The notes: generated from the sequence alone by a model not told the origin. Positions 1 through 12,708 are shown, counted from the first letter of the stretch. The stretch is DNA of 64,000 bases from Quercus robur (GCF_932294415.1 NC_065537.1:62324290-62388289), one strand, 5' to 3'. Numbers and translations are program-made.

Positions 1-667
1 TTGTCGAGCCAAAACCCTAATGTGTGCCATTCAGCACTTTGAAAGTGCCGATCGGCACTCCAAAAGTGCCGAATTGCACTTTTGGATGCCAATCCCGCTT
101 TTGTGTTCGAGTGCATTTTGGACTCCTTTTTTAGGTTTTCTTGAGCTGGGACTTGCACTTAGACGTGTTTTTAATCCGTATTCTAAAATTTTAACTCTTT
201 TCTGGATAACTCAGGTCTTTTTAGCAACAATTATCTTGTAGATAAATACTCTAAAATAAATCTTGATAAAGTCTAGATTATCCACAATTTTTTTGTTATC
301 CAACTATCCCCTTTATTCCCATGCAAGCAATCCTATTTTAGAAACTAACTATCAACCAATCACAAAATTATTTAATTAATTTAATTTTTTAACCAATCAA
401 AATTAATTTAAATTAATCATACGTGGTCGACTCTACCTAGAAACAATGGATGTTGACTGTGCAAACTTGATCATGCGATATCTTTCGATCCAACGGTCCG
501 ATTTGGAAACCAGGCATACTGTCACGACCGTTAGAACCTCAAGATCTTTTTTATGATATGCAATGAACAAATTAATGCATGTAATACAATCATGATTTTT
601 GGGGACATGGATGGTAATTCTAGTCATTCTCCTTGATTAAATTATGGGTGCAAAATCGAGTGTCTAC
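1..667. repeat. Possible retrotransposon LTR end cut by the window edge
   Basis: No gene is seen here. Bases 30-95 hold a cluster of direct and inverted copies of a motif close to AAAGTGCCGA / TCGGCACT. The stretch ending near 667 finishes in GTGTCTACA, resembling the 3' edge of plant LTRs as I remember them. No second LTR, primer site or target duplication can be checked because the window starts here, so this is a weak inference. Confidence 0.3.
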
Positions 668-1835
668 ACTATAATAGAGTTCCAAGAATATACTTGAGAA
701 ATTGCCTCAAAACACACCGCCTAACAATTTGGAATATAAAAAAAATACATCAACAATTTGGAATATTAAATGCAAGTACATCTTTTTCTTTTTAGGGATC
801 GTTATCAATGGCATTCATTCTTTCTATTTAACAAGGACCTTTACCACTTATCTCAGTGTCACTAAGTTAGTGAGCAGTCTATAGTGCTTGAACCATTAAC
901 AATTTTTTTTTTTTCTCAATAGTTGAATACAATTGACACTCATCTGGGATTAAACCCATTCTGTCGTAGTGCACAGAAAACACTTTATACCTATTCCTAC
1001 TACATATAAATGAAAACAAAAGAAAGTAAAAAAATTCATCCAATTGCTAATGAGCTAAATCTGATGAAAAACAATATAAGCATAATTTGATTAACGTTAA
1101 AAATAGACCAAACCAAACAAAACAAAGAAAAACTTTTGTAAAGAGAATGAAACGGAAAAGATTCAGAGACAATGTTATTCAATTCTAACTCCGAGGTTTT
1201 TGGTAAGAACAGACTGACAAGAAAAAAGATTATTAAATATATATATATATATATATATATATAATAAAAACATAAAGAAGAAGATTTGGAGGTAGAGGTG
1301 TACCGGATCTAAGGAATTGTGGCAAAGATGAGAGATAGTTACCAATGAGACATTCCTTGCCTTTAAACAATGGCACTCATTAATCAACAAAAATAAAATA
1401 AAATAAAAATAAACTTACAGTGAGATCAATCTGATGAAGAAGAAGCAGATGAGTGGGTCGAGATGAGTGGGTCAAGATGAATGGGTCGAGATGAGTGGAT
1501 GAACCAAATTTCAAAACCCAATGGATACCCAACCCGTTGGTAGGAGAGAATGCGAGTAGTGATGGCAATGGCAAGGTGGAAGACTAAACCTGGGCTTGGG
1601 CCAGGGCCGGACCTGAAGAGAGTGGTAATGGCGAGGACACGAGGTGGCGGCAGCGGAGATGGAGTTGATGGCCGAAGCTTGGTTATGGCGCCGAAGAGAT
1701 TTGTGAGTGAAGAGATTTTAAGAGAGTGAAAGAGAGTGTAACAGCACTAAGTGAAAACCTAAGTGGGAAGGGAAAAAAAAATAAAATAAAAGCAGAGGGA
1801 AATTTTTGGGCTATAGAGGGGAATTTAAAGGTCTA
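668..1835. other. Intergenic DNA, no gene recognised
   Basis: AT-rich sequence without convincing coding potential. It contains a TA dinucleotide microsatellite at about 1236-1263 and a short imperfect array of a roughly 16-bp GATGAGTGGGTCGA-like unit at about 1448-1502. The GC-richer part at 1600-1830 abuts the CACTA end that follows and may be internal sequence of that element. Confidence 0.5.
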
Positions 1836-2221
1836 TTGTGACGGTCCAACCCGCCGCTATAACTAAGAAAAAGCACCAGAAAATAGGTACCTATTGCGGC
1901 GGTCATCTCAACGTCGCTACAACTTACATATTGTAGCGATTTCCTATACCGCTGCTATAGTATCCCAGTAAAATGCTATATTTATTGCGGTAGGTTTTTA
2001 GAGTGCCACTATATCTAAGATACCGCCGCTAAAACACATATATTGCGGTGGTTCTATGTACCGTCACTATAGTACACCACAAAAGACTAGAACTACTACG
2101 GCAGTCCAATGGAACACTGCAATAGATCTCATGTACATAGGCAGTTTGAAAAAACGCCGCAATATGCAATATATAATGGCAGTTTTTGCACCCGCCACAA
2201 TAGCTCTTTTTTCTTGTAGTG
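1836..2221 (-). mobile_element. CACTA (En/Spm) transposon end with subterminal repeats
   Basis: Bases 2207-2221 read, on the minus strand, CACTACAAGAAAAAA, the standard terminal inverted repeat start of plant CACTA elements. Inward of it, from 2200 back to about 1836, short motifs related to TATTGCGGCGGT recur in both orientations (near 1890, 1984, 2041, 2153 and 2196), as expected for subterminal transposase-binding repeats of this superfamily. No partner terminus starting CACTA was found upstream and no transposase is recognisable, so this is a truncated or non-autonomous copy. The inner limit is approximate. Confidence 0.7.
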
Positions 2222-2880
2222 GGGACCATAATTTGACTCTTTACAACTACTCTAAAAACAGACCCGCTTGATGTGATGTCGAAAACCATAAAAGATTTGA
2301 GAGTGTCTTCCTCATCATCAATTGGTTTTGAAGTAAAATGGCATAACTCACGGTTCGACACTTTATAATTAAACCTGCTAATAGTCAAGTTATTGATTAC
2401 CTTTGAGACACAGTAACAAGTGACAATATCAAACCTTGTAAAACAAAATTCACATAAGAATCTAGGAAATGAGCACACACATAAGCTTTATACTGTAAAC
2501 CAGAAACATAAATAAAATAGCTTCTAACTTATGTTTCTATACTTGTACCACTGGATGTCATATCGTGATAGCATCTTCACCTTCCTACACATCTATATGC
2601 ATGTCTTCCCCGTCAACTTCAATATGGGGATTTTCAAACATGTGCACGATAACCTAAATGTACAACCTGTCCTCAGTATGAAAGATTTAAATAATTAAAA
2701 ATAATAATATTTATAAATAAATAAATAAATCTAAGATAGCTATACCAAAAGGAGAAAATTGGTGAGACAGTTCACATAAAAATAGACTTCAATTTAGAAT
2801 CTCGTAACTTTAGATGAGATATCAATTTAAAATCTAATTGGATTTTCTCTTCACTTTAGATGAGATGCACTAAATGATGG
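2222..2880. other. Intergenic DNA, nothing recognised
   Basis: AT-rich, no supported gene. Open frames here are short and partly cross the CACTA terminus. The stretch ends at CTAAC (2881-2885), the target-site duplication of the gypsy element. Confidence 0.6.
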
Positions 2881-2885
2881 CTAAC

Positions 2886-3286
2886 TGTCACCTACAGGAA
2901 GTTGTTAGCTGGTATGAGAAACGTGAAGAATAGGGGTTGTGTTTTCCATGTTATGTGATTGTGTGTTCTTTATTTGATTTCAATAAAAGTCATTTTTGAG
3001 TCAAATTAGGAGATTTGATTAGAACGTTGTTGTTAACATTAAGGTTGTTATGTAGTAGTCCGAATCTTTAATATTTGAGTTGTAGTGGTTCTTTTATTTT
3101 GGGTTAATCAGTTATCCATATTGTATTCAAGTTGCTGAAGTATTTTCAAATAAAGGCATCTGAATTATCTATCAAAGTGAATACTAAGGAGGCCGGATAC
3201 CTCAAAACAATCCAGTTATTATTTTCATTGTGTTCTCTCAAAATTTGATAGCCACCATAGGTAACGATAAGGAACCATACGTTCCA
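2886..3286 (+). repeat. 5' LTR of the gypsy element
   Basis: 401 bp, TGTCACC...GTTCCA. It aligns throughout with 7629-8037 at roughly 93% identity by eye, and lacks an 8-bp duplication (AGAGATTT-like) present in the 3' copy. Confidence 0.93.
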
Positions 3287-3289
3287 AAG

Positions 3290-3301
3290 TGGTATCAGAG
3301 C
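3290..3301 (+). other. Primer-binding site (initiator tRNA-Met type)
   Basis: TGGTATCAGAGC lies 3 bp after the 5' LTR. It is the classical complement of the 3' end of plant initiator tRNA-Met used to prime minus-strand DNA synthesis. Confidence 0.93.
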
Positions 3302-3308
3302 CTAGGGA

Positions 3309-6300
3309 TGAACCAAAGAGTGGAGCAGATGGAACAAAACACCAGTTCTCTGATGAAAGGACAGCAACAATTGGTTGAGAGGATGATAGAAGTATTTGAC
3401 AAGCTTGCCACACTCTCAGCCAATCGAGACGAAGCTGATGGGTCACATACTGCTTCTGGGAAAAGACCAATGGGACGAGATTATCAAGAGGGAAATCACT
3501 TTGGGGGCAGCCACCATTCATATGCTCCCCATTTGGTGAAATTAGATTTCCCAAAATTGAACGGAACCGAAGATCCAACCAGTTGGATTTGTAGGGCCGA
3601 ACAATTTTTTCGTTTCCATGATGCTCCAATCGAAAACCAAGTGGCCTTAGCTTCCTTTCATCCGGAAGAAGAGGCTCAACTTTGGTATCAATTGTTGCAG
3701 CAAGATATTGAGATAATTACTTGGGCTACGTTGAAGGCGGGACTCGTGGCTCGCTATGGACCAACCCAATTTTATGACTATTTTGGGGAACTCACTAAGT
3801 TACAGCAAACAGGTATAGTGAAGGAATATCAGTCATGTTTTGAGCACCTTTTGGCAAAGGTGGGTCACTTACCGCCCACACGCCAAGTTAGTCGTTTTGT
3901 AAGCGGACTGAAAGAGATGATCAAGGCTGATGAGTTAGCGGGACTACCCTAAGATTTGACAACTGCCATTGGGCTGGCGCGCTTGTTTGAGGCTCGAAAC
4001 CAATCACTTCGACGCTCTTCAGCATCAATTTCCACTGTACAACACCTTCTACTAAGGAGGAAGGCAGTTCCCGGCCACCATTCATGGTTTGCCGAATGTC
4101 ACTCGTTGAGCTTAAGGAGCGTAAAGAGAAAGGCCTTTGTTATAATTGCAATGAAAAGTTTGCTCCTGTACATCGGTGCAAGAAGTTGTTCTTAATTGAA
4201 GCTTGTACTGCAGAGGAAGATGGAGACATGGTTATGGATGTTGAGTCCAATGATGAACCGAAAACACCAGGCATATCTTTGCACGCAATCAGTGGTGGTA
4301 ATTCTCTTAACACCATGAAGGTACTAGGTAGCATTCCAGTGGTCTCTACAATGGTTTTATTGGATTCTGGAAGTTCCCACAACTTCATCAGCGAAGGTCT
4401 TGCTCAGAAGCTTGGTTTGCAGCCCACAAAGAATCAAAGCATTCGTGTAATGGTTGCTTCAGGTGATAAACTCACTAGCAAGGGAATTTGTGCTGGAATC
4501 GCTATTAAACTCGGTATGTTCCTCACTCATGCAATTTTTTATATATTGCCTTTAGAAGGCTATGATGTGGTTATGGGAACTCACTGGTTGCGTACATTAC
4601 GGGAGATATTATGGGATTTCTCCAAGCTCATTTTGAAGTTTAATGGTGCTAGAAAAGAGGTTACGCTTATAGGATTGTCGGATAAATTCTTGGAAGGACG
4701 AGAAATGGAGAAGGTAGCCAAGAGACAACCTACTACTACAGGGGCATTTATTCAAATTTTGGCTATGAATAGGGGAAAAATCATAAATAGAACAGAGAAG
4801 GAAGAGCCTGAAATATAGCAATTGTTGGATATTTTTGTTGGTATTTTCAGGGAACCTACTGGCTTACCACCGTATCGAACTCAAGATCATCACATTCCTC
4901 TACAGCCAGGTAGCTCAATGGTTTATTCAAGACCTTACCGTTATCCTTATTATCAAAAGGCAGAGATTGAGCTGTTGGTGATTGAGATACTTTCAACTGG
5001 AGTTATACAGCAATAGCCCGTTCTCTTCTCCAGTTATTTTAGTCAGAAAGCAAGACGGGACGTGGGGTATGTGTATTGATTATCAATTCTTGAATCAAAT
5101 TACAATTAAGGATAAACTTCCGATTCCAGTTATTGAGAGTTATTGGATGAGTTAAATGGAGCTATGTTCTTTTCGAAGTTAGATTTGAGCTTCGGGTATC
5201 ATCATATTCAAGACCAAGCTGCTGATGTGCAAAAGACTGCATTCTGAACTTACCATGGGCATTTCAAGTTCCTTGTCTTGCCATTCGGCCTTACCAACGC
5301 TCCATCCACCTTCCAAGCTTTAATGAACAATGTGTTCAAGGAACAATTATGTAAATTTATTCGTGTTTTTTGATGATATTTTGGTGTACAATGCAACTTG
5401 GGAAGAGTATCTCCAACATCTTTGAATTACCTTGAAAATTTTAGGTCGTCACCATCTCTTTGTTAAGAGAAAAATGTCAATTTGGCCAGATTGAGGTTCA
5501 GTATTTGGGGCATGTTATATCCCAGGAGGGGGTTCATGTTGGTCCTGAAAAAATTTCAGCCATGGTGCAATGGCCAAAACCCCAGACTCCAAAGGCTATG
5601 AGAGGTTTTCTTGGTCTAAAGGGTTATTACCGCAAGTTCATACAAGATTATGGTAAGATTGCCGCACCACTAACACACATGCCGAAGAAAAATTCATTTA
5701 AATGGACTGCACTTGCAGAGGTGGCATTCCAAAAGCTCAAGGATATATGCCATGACCAAAGCACCGGTATTGGCTCTTCCCAGTTTTAATCACACTTTTG
5801 TGGTTGAATGTGATACTTCCAGATCAGGCATAGGGGCTGTTTTGAGACAAGATCGCCCTATCGCATTTCATAGCCAAGCTCTAAATGGGAAGAATTTGCT
5901 GATGTCATATGAAAAAGAAATGTTAGCACTTGTAATGGCAGTGCTTAAATGGAGGCATTACCTTTTGGGAAGGAAGTTTGTAGTTCGGACTGACCAGAGA
6001 AGCTTAAGGTAACTTTGGTCTCAGAAAATCACAACAGAGGCTCAACATAATTGGCTATACAAACTCATAGGTTTTGACTTTACTATTGAGTATAAGAAGG
6101 GAAGCGAAAACAAAGTAGCTGATGCTTTGTCTCGTCGAGATGAGGTTCAAGAAGAAGAGCAATTGATGGCTGTATCAGCACCATTACCTCAATGGCTGGA
6201 AGTAATTCGTGAAGAGCAAGCAGCCAAACCATAAGTACAACAGCTAAATCTAAAGGTTACAGCAGATGAAGATGTGGGTCCTTGGGAATTAAGGAATGGG

Positions 6301-7615
6301 TTCTTTTCTTTAAGGGTCGGATTTATGTAGCTTCAGATTCGCCCATGCGAAGAGACATAATTCATCAGTTCCATGCTAGTTCTCATGAAGGCTTTCACAA
6401 AACCTTCCATCAAGTACGTGAAAATTTTTATTGGCATAAGATGATGGAGGGAATTAAGGAATTTATTCGAGAATGTGAAGTATGTCAGCAGCACAAGGTG
6501 GAACAAATGTCTCCTGCCGGTCTACTCCAGCCACTGCCAATTCCAACCCAAGTATAGGAGGATATTTCAATGGACTTCATTGATGGATTGCCAATATCAC
6601 AAGGGAAATCAACTATCATGGTTGTAGTGAATAGACTTTCCACATACTCTCACTTCCTTCCTATTGCACATCCCTACACCGCTCTAAGTGTTGCTCAAAT
6701 ATTTTTTGACTATTTTTAAGCTTCATGGCATGCCCAGGTCTATTGTTTGTGATCGTGATCCAACTTTTACTCGTGGTTTTTGGACTGAGTTATTCTGTCA
6801 CAATGGCACTTGCTTCAATTTCAGTTCTACATACCACCCTCAAACTGATGGGTAGAGTGAGGTGGTTAAAAAAAACATTGGAGATGTATTTGCATTGTTT
6901 CACTAGTGCTAAACCCAAACAATGGGTAAAATGGTTGTCTTGGGCAAAGTTTTGCTATTATACAAGTTAGCACTCAACTAGTAAGCGGACTCCCTTTGAG
7001 GTGGTGTACGGTAGGGAACCTCCATCCTTGCTAGCTTACATTACCAAGAACAGCTAAAGTTGCAGCAGTTGAAGAGGAATTGATAAGAAAAGATCAAGTT
7101 CTAGGGGATTTAAAAGAAAATTTGTAGGCTGCCCAAGTTAGAATGAAAAGAAACTATGATTCCAAACACAGGGAAAAGGAATTTGAGGTGGGAGCTTGGG
7201 TGTATGAGTCTTCAACCTTATAGACAAGTTTCTGTAGCCCTTAGAAGGAATGCAAAGCTAGCTCCACGGTATTATGGTCCATTTTAAATCCTGCATCGCA
7301 AGCATTGGACAGGTAGCTTACAAGTTGGACTTGCCCTTGGATTCTCGAATTCACCCAATTTTTCATGTATCACTATTAAAGGAGAAGTTGGGATCCAAAG
7401 TTTCAACACAACCACAACTACCACTTCATATGGAGGGTCAAGATGAATTGCGAGTAAGACCACAGGCTGTTTTGGATAGAAGAACAAGGCAAAATAAGAC
7501 AGAGGTTTTAGTACATTGGCAGGGGTTACCAGCCACTGATGCTACGTGGGAAGATTTGAACAGCGTGGTACATCAGTTTCCTCAATACACCCTTGCGGAC
7601 AAGGGTCCTTTCTAA
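3309..7615 (+). pseudogene. gag-pol polyprotein, gypsy chromovirus type (broken)
   Basis: Gag starts at the ATG at 3309 (MNQRVEQMEQ) and runs open to 3952, where CCC TAA interrupts the frame. Frameshifts follow. The Gag zinc knuckle CYNCNEKFAPVHRC is at 4138-4179. The aspartic protease motif LDSGSSHNFIS has its Asp at 4363. RT runs about 5020-5480, with the catalytic Asp-Asp of FFDDILVY at 5372-5377, and is split by several frameshifts and stops. RNase H is at about 5760-6150, ending with the DALSRR motif. The integrase HHCC finger (HQFHAS, HEGFHKT, CEVCQQHK) is at about 6364-6500 and its catalytic core follows. A chromodomain (VLVHWQGLP, ATWEDL) occupies about 7467-7600. Stops and shifts occur in every enzymatic domain, so it cannot encode a functional polyprotein. 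Confidence 0.93.
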
Positions 7616-7628
7616 GGAGGGAGGAAAA

Positions 7629-8037
7629 TGTCCCGTGCAGGAAGTTGTTAGCTGGTATGAGAAATGTGAGGAACAGGGGTTGTGTTTTCCATGTTATGTG
7701 ATTGTTTGTTATTTATTTGATTTCAATAAAAGTCATGTTTGAGTCAAATTATGAGATTTGAGAGATTTGATTAGAACGTTGTTGTTAACGTTAAGATTGT
7801 TAAGTTGTAGTCTGAATGTTAGTAGTTGAGTTGTAGTGATTCTTTTATTTTGGGTTGATCAGTTATCCATATTGTATTTACGTTGCTGAAGTATTTTCAA
7901 ATAAAGGCATCTGAATTATCTATCAAAGTGAATACTAAGGAGGCCGGATATCTCGAAACAATCCAATTATTATTTTCATTGTGTTCTCTCAAAATTTGAC
8001 AGCCACCATTGGTAACGATAAGGAACCATACGTTCCA
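7629..8037 (+). repeat. 3' LTR of the gypsy element
   Basis: 409 bp, preceded directly by the polypurine tract at 7614-7628 and followed by the target duplication CTAAC at 8038-8042. It carries an extra 8 bp near 7760 relative to the 5' LTR. Confidence 0.93.
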
Positions 8038-8042
8038 CTAAC

Positions 8043-8534
8043 TAAATTTTTTGTTTACGAAAAGTTATGAATTATTTTGAAAAGTCATGTTGTTTAGTGT
8101 CATGATTCTGCATTGTCTATAAATTAAGGGCTTGAATCATATTCAAATACACGACTTCTCAAGAAACTTACCCAGTTCCTCAACAATGTTTTGCTTAAGT
8201 TCCTTCCAAATTTACACACAAGTGTGTGGATTAAGATAAGACAGCTTTAGAAAAAGTTAAGGGACTCCGAATTAGTATATAAGACAGGCTTCTATCAACC
8301 ACAAATTTCTTAGTTAGTGTCAAAACCTTAAAAGATCTACAAAAAGAAAAACACATAACAGTGAAATCTATCGTTTCAAGAACTGAAATTTCAATTACAG
8401 TCATTGATATTAACAATCACAAATTAACTCCCAAGTACTTATGCTACAAAATTATATAAATATCTTGTGATCATTCTAAGATCTGTTTCTTCCCCATAAT
8501 CTTTGCTGCAGGAGTTTTTATGTAACATGAGGCA
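8043..8534. other. 3' flank of the first F-box locus
   Basis: No gene seen. As the F-box locus runs on the minus strand, this is its downstream side. The gypsy element sits about 500 bp beyond the F-box stop codon. Confidence 0.5.
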
Positions 8535-9672
8535 TCACCTCTTCCACATAGAGTGTATGGAAAGACTAAAAATGGTCTGCTCAGCCACATTAAGTTTCTT
8601 GATCTCTCCGGTTAAGGGATCCCACAACACCAGGTGCCCCATAGTGTCAGTCAGAAAGAACTTACCGTTCTTCCATAGCCCCAACGGACGTCCCAAAGGC
8701 GATGCAGGTATAATGGTAAAGAGTTTGGTCCACGACTCCATAACACCAAATTCAAGCAGCACCCATAAATGAAAGGTTATATTACTCGATTCAGAAGTGT
8801 AGCGTATCATAGCAACACGTTTTTTTAACTCCGTAAGAGTCGTCCACCGCCAATAATTGTTACTCTCAACACAGCATTTATCTGGCACCTTCGTCATGCT
8901 GAAAGTGTCTTCGCTCATATCAAAAGCAACAATCTCGTTTTTGAGAACAAAATCGCAATCACTAGGAGCATACCAGTAAAAAACCCCATCTATATAAAAT
9001 GTGAATCTCTTTCTATCTAGAAATCCATATGGTAGATCGACACAAAGCTCAGTCCAAGAACCACGGTTTACGCTATACAGTTGAACATCCTGAACAGGTT
9101 TACCTTTACCTGGCATGCGCAGGTAAGTACGAATTCTCACCACCTTCAAGTCATTAGATTTCAAGTCCAAACCGAACCCAACATTTTCTACTTTTATGAT
9201 AGATCCAGTGGGACTTTTACAATCAGAGAAGTTCCATGGACCCTTGAATACGTATTGTGTAAGGGTTCCATATAACAATATTATCGTAGCATGCATGACA
9301 GTTTAGACAGAGAAAGCCATCAAAGGAAGCCACAATTTTGTCGCAGTGAATGCAACATAAGTTATAATCGGGTAAATATAGAGGAGTCTGAGGCGACACG
9401 CCTTCGCCTTCGAGAGTGTCATAATAGAGGATCGAGCAAACTTGTCTTGCACCAGTGAATTTATCCCTGCCATCGACAACGAGGAAACGATGATCATCGG
9501 GGTTTTCGGGGCTGATGATAATGGAGTGGTTCAGGAGGTTTTTGGAGAAGAAATCTGGGTTTCCAATGAGAGAATCCCAGGTTTTGCAGACAGATCTGAA
9601 TCGAATAAGAGATTTTGGGGGCTGCAATGACAGTATCTTCACCAACAGCTCTTCAGGAACATAGATCGACAT
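8535..9672 (-). pseudogene. F-box protein with FBA-type domain, one frameshift
   Basis: F-box proteins are substrate receptors of SCF ubiquitin ligases: the N-terminal F-box binds a SKP1/ASK adaptor and the C-terminal domain picks the target. The start chosen is the ATG at 9672 (MSIYVPEELL) because the paralogues in this window begin at the matching point; an upstream in-frame ATG lies at 9702. The F-box spans about residues 3-45 (EELLVKILSL, LIRFRSVCKTW). The FBA part follows with IVIWNPYT, then in the other frame VGFGLDLKSNDLKVVRI, GVFYWY, IVAFDMSEDTFSM and LWVLLEFGVMESWTKL. The two frames differ by one base and must switch at about 9223-9270, where the first runs into a stop after GSMELL. 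Apart from that shift about 379 codons are conserved, so it is a recent pseudogene or contains a sequencing error. Confidence 0.85.
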
Positions 9673-9702
9673 TGCTCTCTTTCGTGAAACGCACGCACGC
9701 AT

Positions 9703-10051
9703 AGCTTCAATGGAGGATTGCTCTACTAGTCTCTGTATCTAATAATAAATAAAGGAGCCTAGCTAAGGGTATAAATAAATCCTAGTCCATCTTAAATTCT
9801 TAATCCTAGTTTAAGCTGACTTAGTATACAAGTAAAGAAATCCTAATTCTACTAGAGGTACAACTTTTGTAGTTCTATCAACCTAGGTTTTGATTTCTTA
9901 TATAGGAATGGCTCAAGCAATAGGCTTAAAGCCCAATAAATAGGCTTTATTCAATAGTATTTTTTTTATTAAAAAAACCCAATCTTAACAAATAAATAAA
10001 TATAGCCATATTCTATGAGGAAATAATTTGTTTTAGTAAAAACTCAATGCC

Positions 10052-10098
<47 letters not shown>

Positions 10099-12246
10099 CA
10101 TCACAATAATTATTTTGGCAAAAATATTTTTTCTAAAATTAAAATTGATAAAACGTTATAAAATTTTAAATAGAGAAAAATTAATAAATAATTTTTTATG
10201 TCAAGAAGTGAGAATAAAAATTACTAATTAAATAATAATAATAATAATAATAATAAACTTCATTAAAATTATCGTCTGAGAACTCAAATTATATTGAGTC
10301 AATTATGCGTCTATAAATACCCTGCTATGGGTCCATTGCAATACATGGTTTATATAGAAAAAATATATATTTATAAGGAGTATTTCTCCATAGACGTAGG
10401 TTGTCAAGACCAAACCATATAAATTAATTAACACCCTTTCACTTTCTTTCTAATTAATGAGTCATTTACATTTTAATAGATTTTGACCTAGAGTAAAACA
10501 AAAACACTTTAATTTTAGAAAATATAATACATACATATATTGAGTCACTTGTGGGGAATAACATGATTTCTTTTTAATAATTTTTAGTATATTAAAACAC
10601 AAATTTTTTATATATATAATCAAATGTAGAAAATCTAGTGATAATTTTTTTTTTTTAATAATTAACACATTGTGATTGGTATAAAATAAAATTGATGTAA
10701 AATGATGTAAGTCACTAAGTTGTCATTGCATATAAATTGGTGCTTTGCACCAAGTAAAATCGACCACCTTAACCAATTATGAAATTTTGGTGCGTATATA
10801 TTCACAAGAATAAGAAGATTTTTGATGAATCCAATTTGTTTAAGTTATTACAAAAAAAAAATTATAAAAAAAATAATGCAATGCACGGGGCCAGTAACTA
10901 TAGGTGTAACAGAACTTACGTGTGGCTTAACAAGTTTTAATTTGGGCCTAATGATTTCAGTACAGATAATGGGTTATACTTCAAATGGGTCCAATTTTAA
11001 TCTTCAAGCCCACACTATGAGTCATTTTGAATGTGTGGAATTTTCAGGGGAATAGATTAAAAAAATGGGCTTAGTCTTATTAAGAAGGCCCAGTTCAGTT
11101 TGAAATCAAATCCAGTAGCCCCAGTCACAACAACAGTCTTCAAGAAATCATATAATTATTATTATTATTATTTATAGACATGATAGAAATTCTACTCTAA
11201 CATAATTTAAGTGTATGTGTGTGAAATTCTCTCCTAAAGACTTGAACCTCAGTTCTTATTCTCTCACCCCCATAAGCACTTATACTTATAGAATGACCAT
11301 CGCACTAACAGTGTGCGATGGTCAAATCATAATAATATTAGTTATTCTTTGATGGGATATATAAAATTTTGATTATTAATTTTCCTTTTATGAGAATTAT
11401 AAAAATTTGATTGTTTAATATATGATATCAATTTGAACGACGAAAATGAAATTTAAGCGTTTGATATTTGCAGTGAAGAGTGCAACAAGAATGACCCAAT
11501 AGCACTATTCAAGATATGATGAATAGTCAATATGTGTTTCACACCTAATCCTATTTTTATTTTGTTTTTTTTTTTTTGTTTTTTTAATGGCAAATAACCT
11601 TCCAAGGGAACTCCATGCAGCCTAGCACCACTCAAAACCTCATAGAAAGAATTTTGCTAGAAAACAATTTATCCTCCACGCATGTTTGGACCAAGACCTT
11701 GAATAAAGAGTTTGGAAGAATTGAGCAAACGTTTTTGGCTCCTAGTCATGAGTGGATAGCACAAAGTGTCTCGTATCAATTGTGAATGTGAAATTGACGC
11801 TGTTTGAAGTAAAAATTATTAAACAATTGTTTGAAATCTTTCAAGGTTTAAGTTCTGCTCTAAAACAATTGTTGTGCTATACGGGTCTCCTATGCTAATG
11901 TGCATATAATAAGTTTTTTTTTTTTTTTTTTTTTTTAATTTTAATGAGAAAGATGTGCATATGCTAATGTGAAGCACATGAGAATGAGCATAAAAGGAAA
12001 AAATAATGAGTGATTATTAATAAATAAATAAAAAATGTTATTAATAATATATAGGTCTATCTAAATAAAAATCAATAAGAAGTTAGTATAACTGTAACAT
12101 TACTCATAATTATGTTCAACTTGGCCACAAAAGGATGCTTTACTGTCCTTTGACAACATATGTTTGAACAAACAAAGGAGAAACATGCTCTACTGTCCTT
12201 TGAAACAGGAAAATTTTCAAAAACTAGCATATTTCTTATTCTCTAT
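9703..12246. other. Intergenic DNA between two F-box loci
   Basis: No gene recognised. It contains a pure A tract at 10056-10095 (40 bases), an AAT microsatellite at about 10231-10256 and long T tracts near 11565-11587 and 11914-11936. Bases 11600-11770 are alignable with 48085-48260 (shared AACCTCATAGA and AGAGTTTGGAAGA), showing that the 3' flank of the next F-box gene is part of an old segmental duplication. Confidence 0.6.
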
Positions 12247-12466
12247 GGGTCCATTTGGATTGAACTTATTGTTGCTGAAATTGAAAACTGAAAACTGAAA
12301 ACACTGTAGCAAAATAATTTTTAAATATGTGAATAGTACTGTAGAACCCATTTTTAATATTTTTTAGTGTGTGAAAGAACAATGATTTTTGTCCCCTACA
12401 CAGTGAACCCTGAAAAACGTAAAACAGGAAAATGTAGACGCAGGATTCAATTGAATCCAAATGCTC
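12247..12466. mobile_element. MITE, GGGTCC-TTTGGATT family, copy 1
   Basis: About 220 bp with terminal inverted repeats (GGGTCCATTTGGATT at the left, AATCCAAATGCTC at the right). The internal sequence (CTGAAAACTGAAAACACTGTAGCAAAATAATTTTTAAAT in part) is shared with 48702-48906. Candidate target duplication TCTAT/ACTAT (4 of 5 bases). Non-autonomous; superfamily not decided. Confidence 0.7.
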
Positions 12467-12708
12467 ACTATATATTTTACCAATGTTTCAGGCACATCAA
12501 CCTGGCCTCAAAAAAGAGAACCACGAATTCTTTACTTGTCATCACTTATAAACATCAATCAACCCTTCTCTACATTTGATCAAAATTACGGAGAGAAGAC
12601 ACAGATTCAGCTCACAATATCCCCCCAAAAAAAAAAAATCCCTTAATGTCATTCAACCATTTAATATCAAAACCTATATAAAAGATGGCAGACACATTGA
12701 ACAATACC
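12467..12708. other. 3' flank of the second F-box gene
   Basis: No gene. About 12470-12680 aligns with 50450-50580, the 3' flank of the F-box gene at 51205-52428 (shared ATTCAGCTCACAATATC and TATGTCATTC-like blocks). A CCCCCC-A(12) run at 12620-12638 is absent from the paralogous site. Confidence 0.55.

Larger units (their letters stand above)
2886..8037 (+). mobile_element. Degenerate Ty3/gypsy chromovirus-type LTR retrotransposon
   Basis: A complete but dead element. Two LTRs (2886-3286 and 7629-8037) both start TGTC and end TTCCA. The element is flanked by a perfect 5-bp target duplication CTAAC (2881-2885 and 8038-8042). A primer-binding site TGGTATCAGAGC (initiator-tRNA-Met type) follows the 5' LTR, and a polypurine tract AAGGAGGGAGGAAAA (7614-7628) abuts the 3' LTR. 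Gag, protease, RT, RNase H, integrase and a C-terminal chromodomain are recognisable in that order. Chromodomain gypsy elements are known to target chromatin through that domain. The short LTRs and domain order suggest the Reina group, which is inference. By eye the LTRs differ at about 28 sites plus an 8-bp indel, so the insertion is old. Confidence 0.95.

Noticed and set aside
30..95. Cluster of AAAGTGCCGA palindromes as a regulatory array
   Set aside because: More likely part of a retroelement cut by the window edge; nothing links it to a gene.
2029..2478. 149-codon minus-strand frame
   Set aside because: It crosses the CACTA terminus and has no similarity to any family I know.
11898..11962. 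T-rich insert near 11914-11936 with ATGTGCATAT on both sides
   Set aside because: The repeat is not adjacent to the T run (AATAAG intervenes), so it does not meet the standard used for the other LINE tails.
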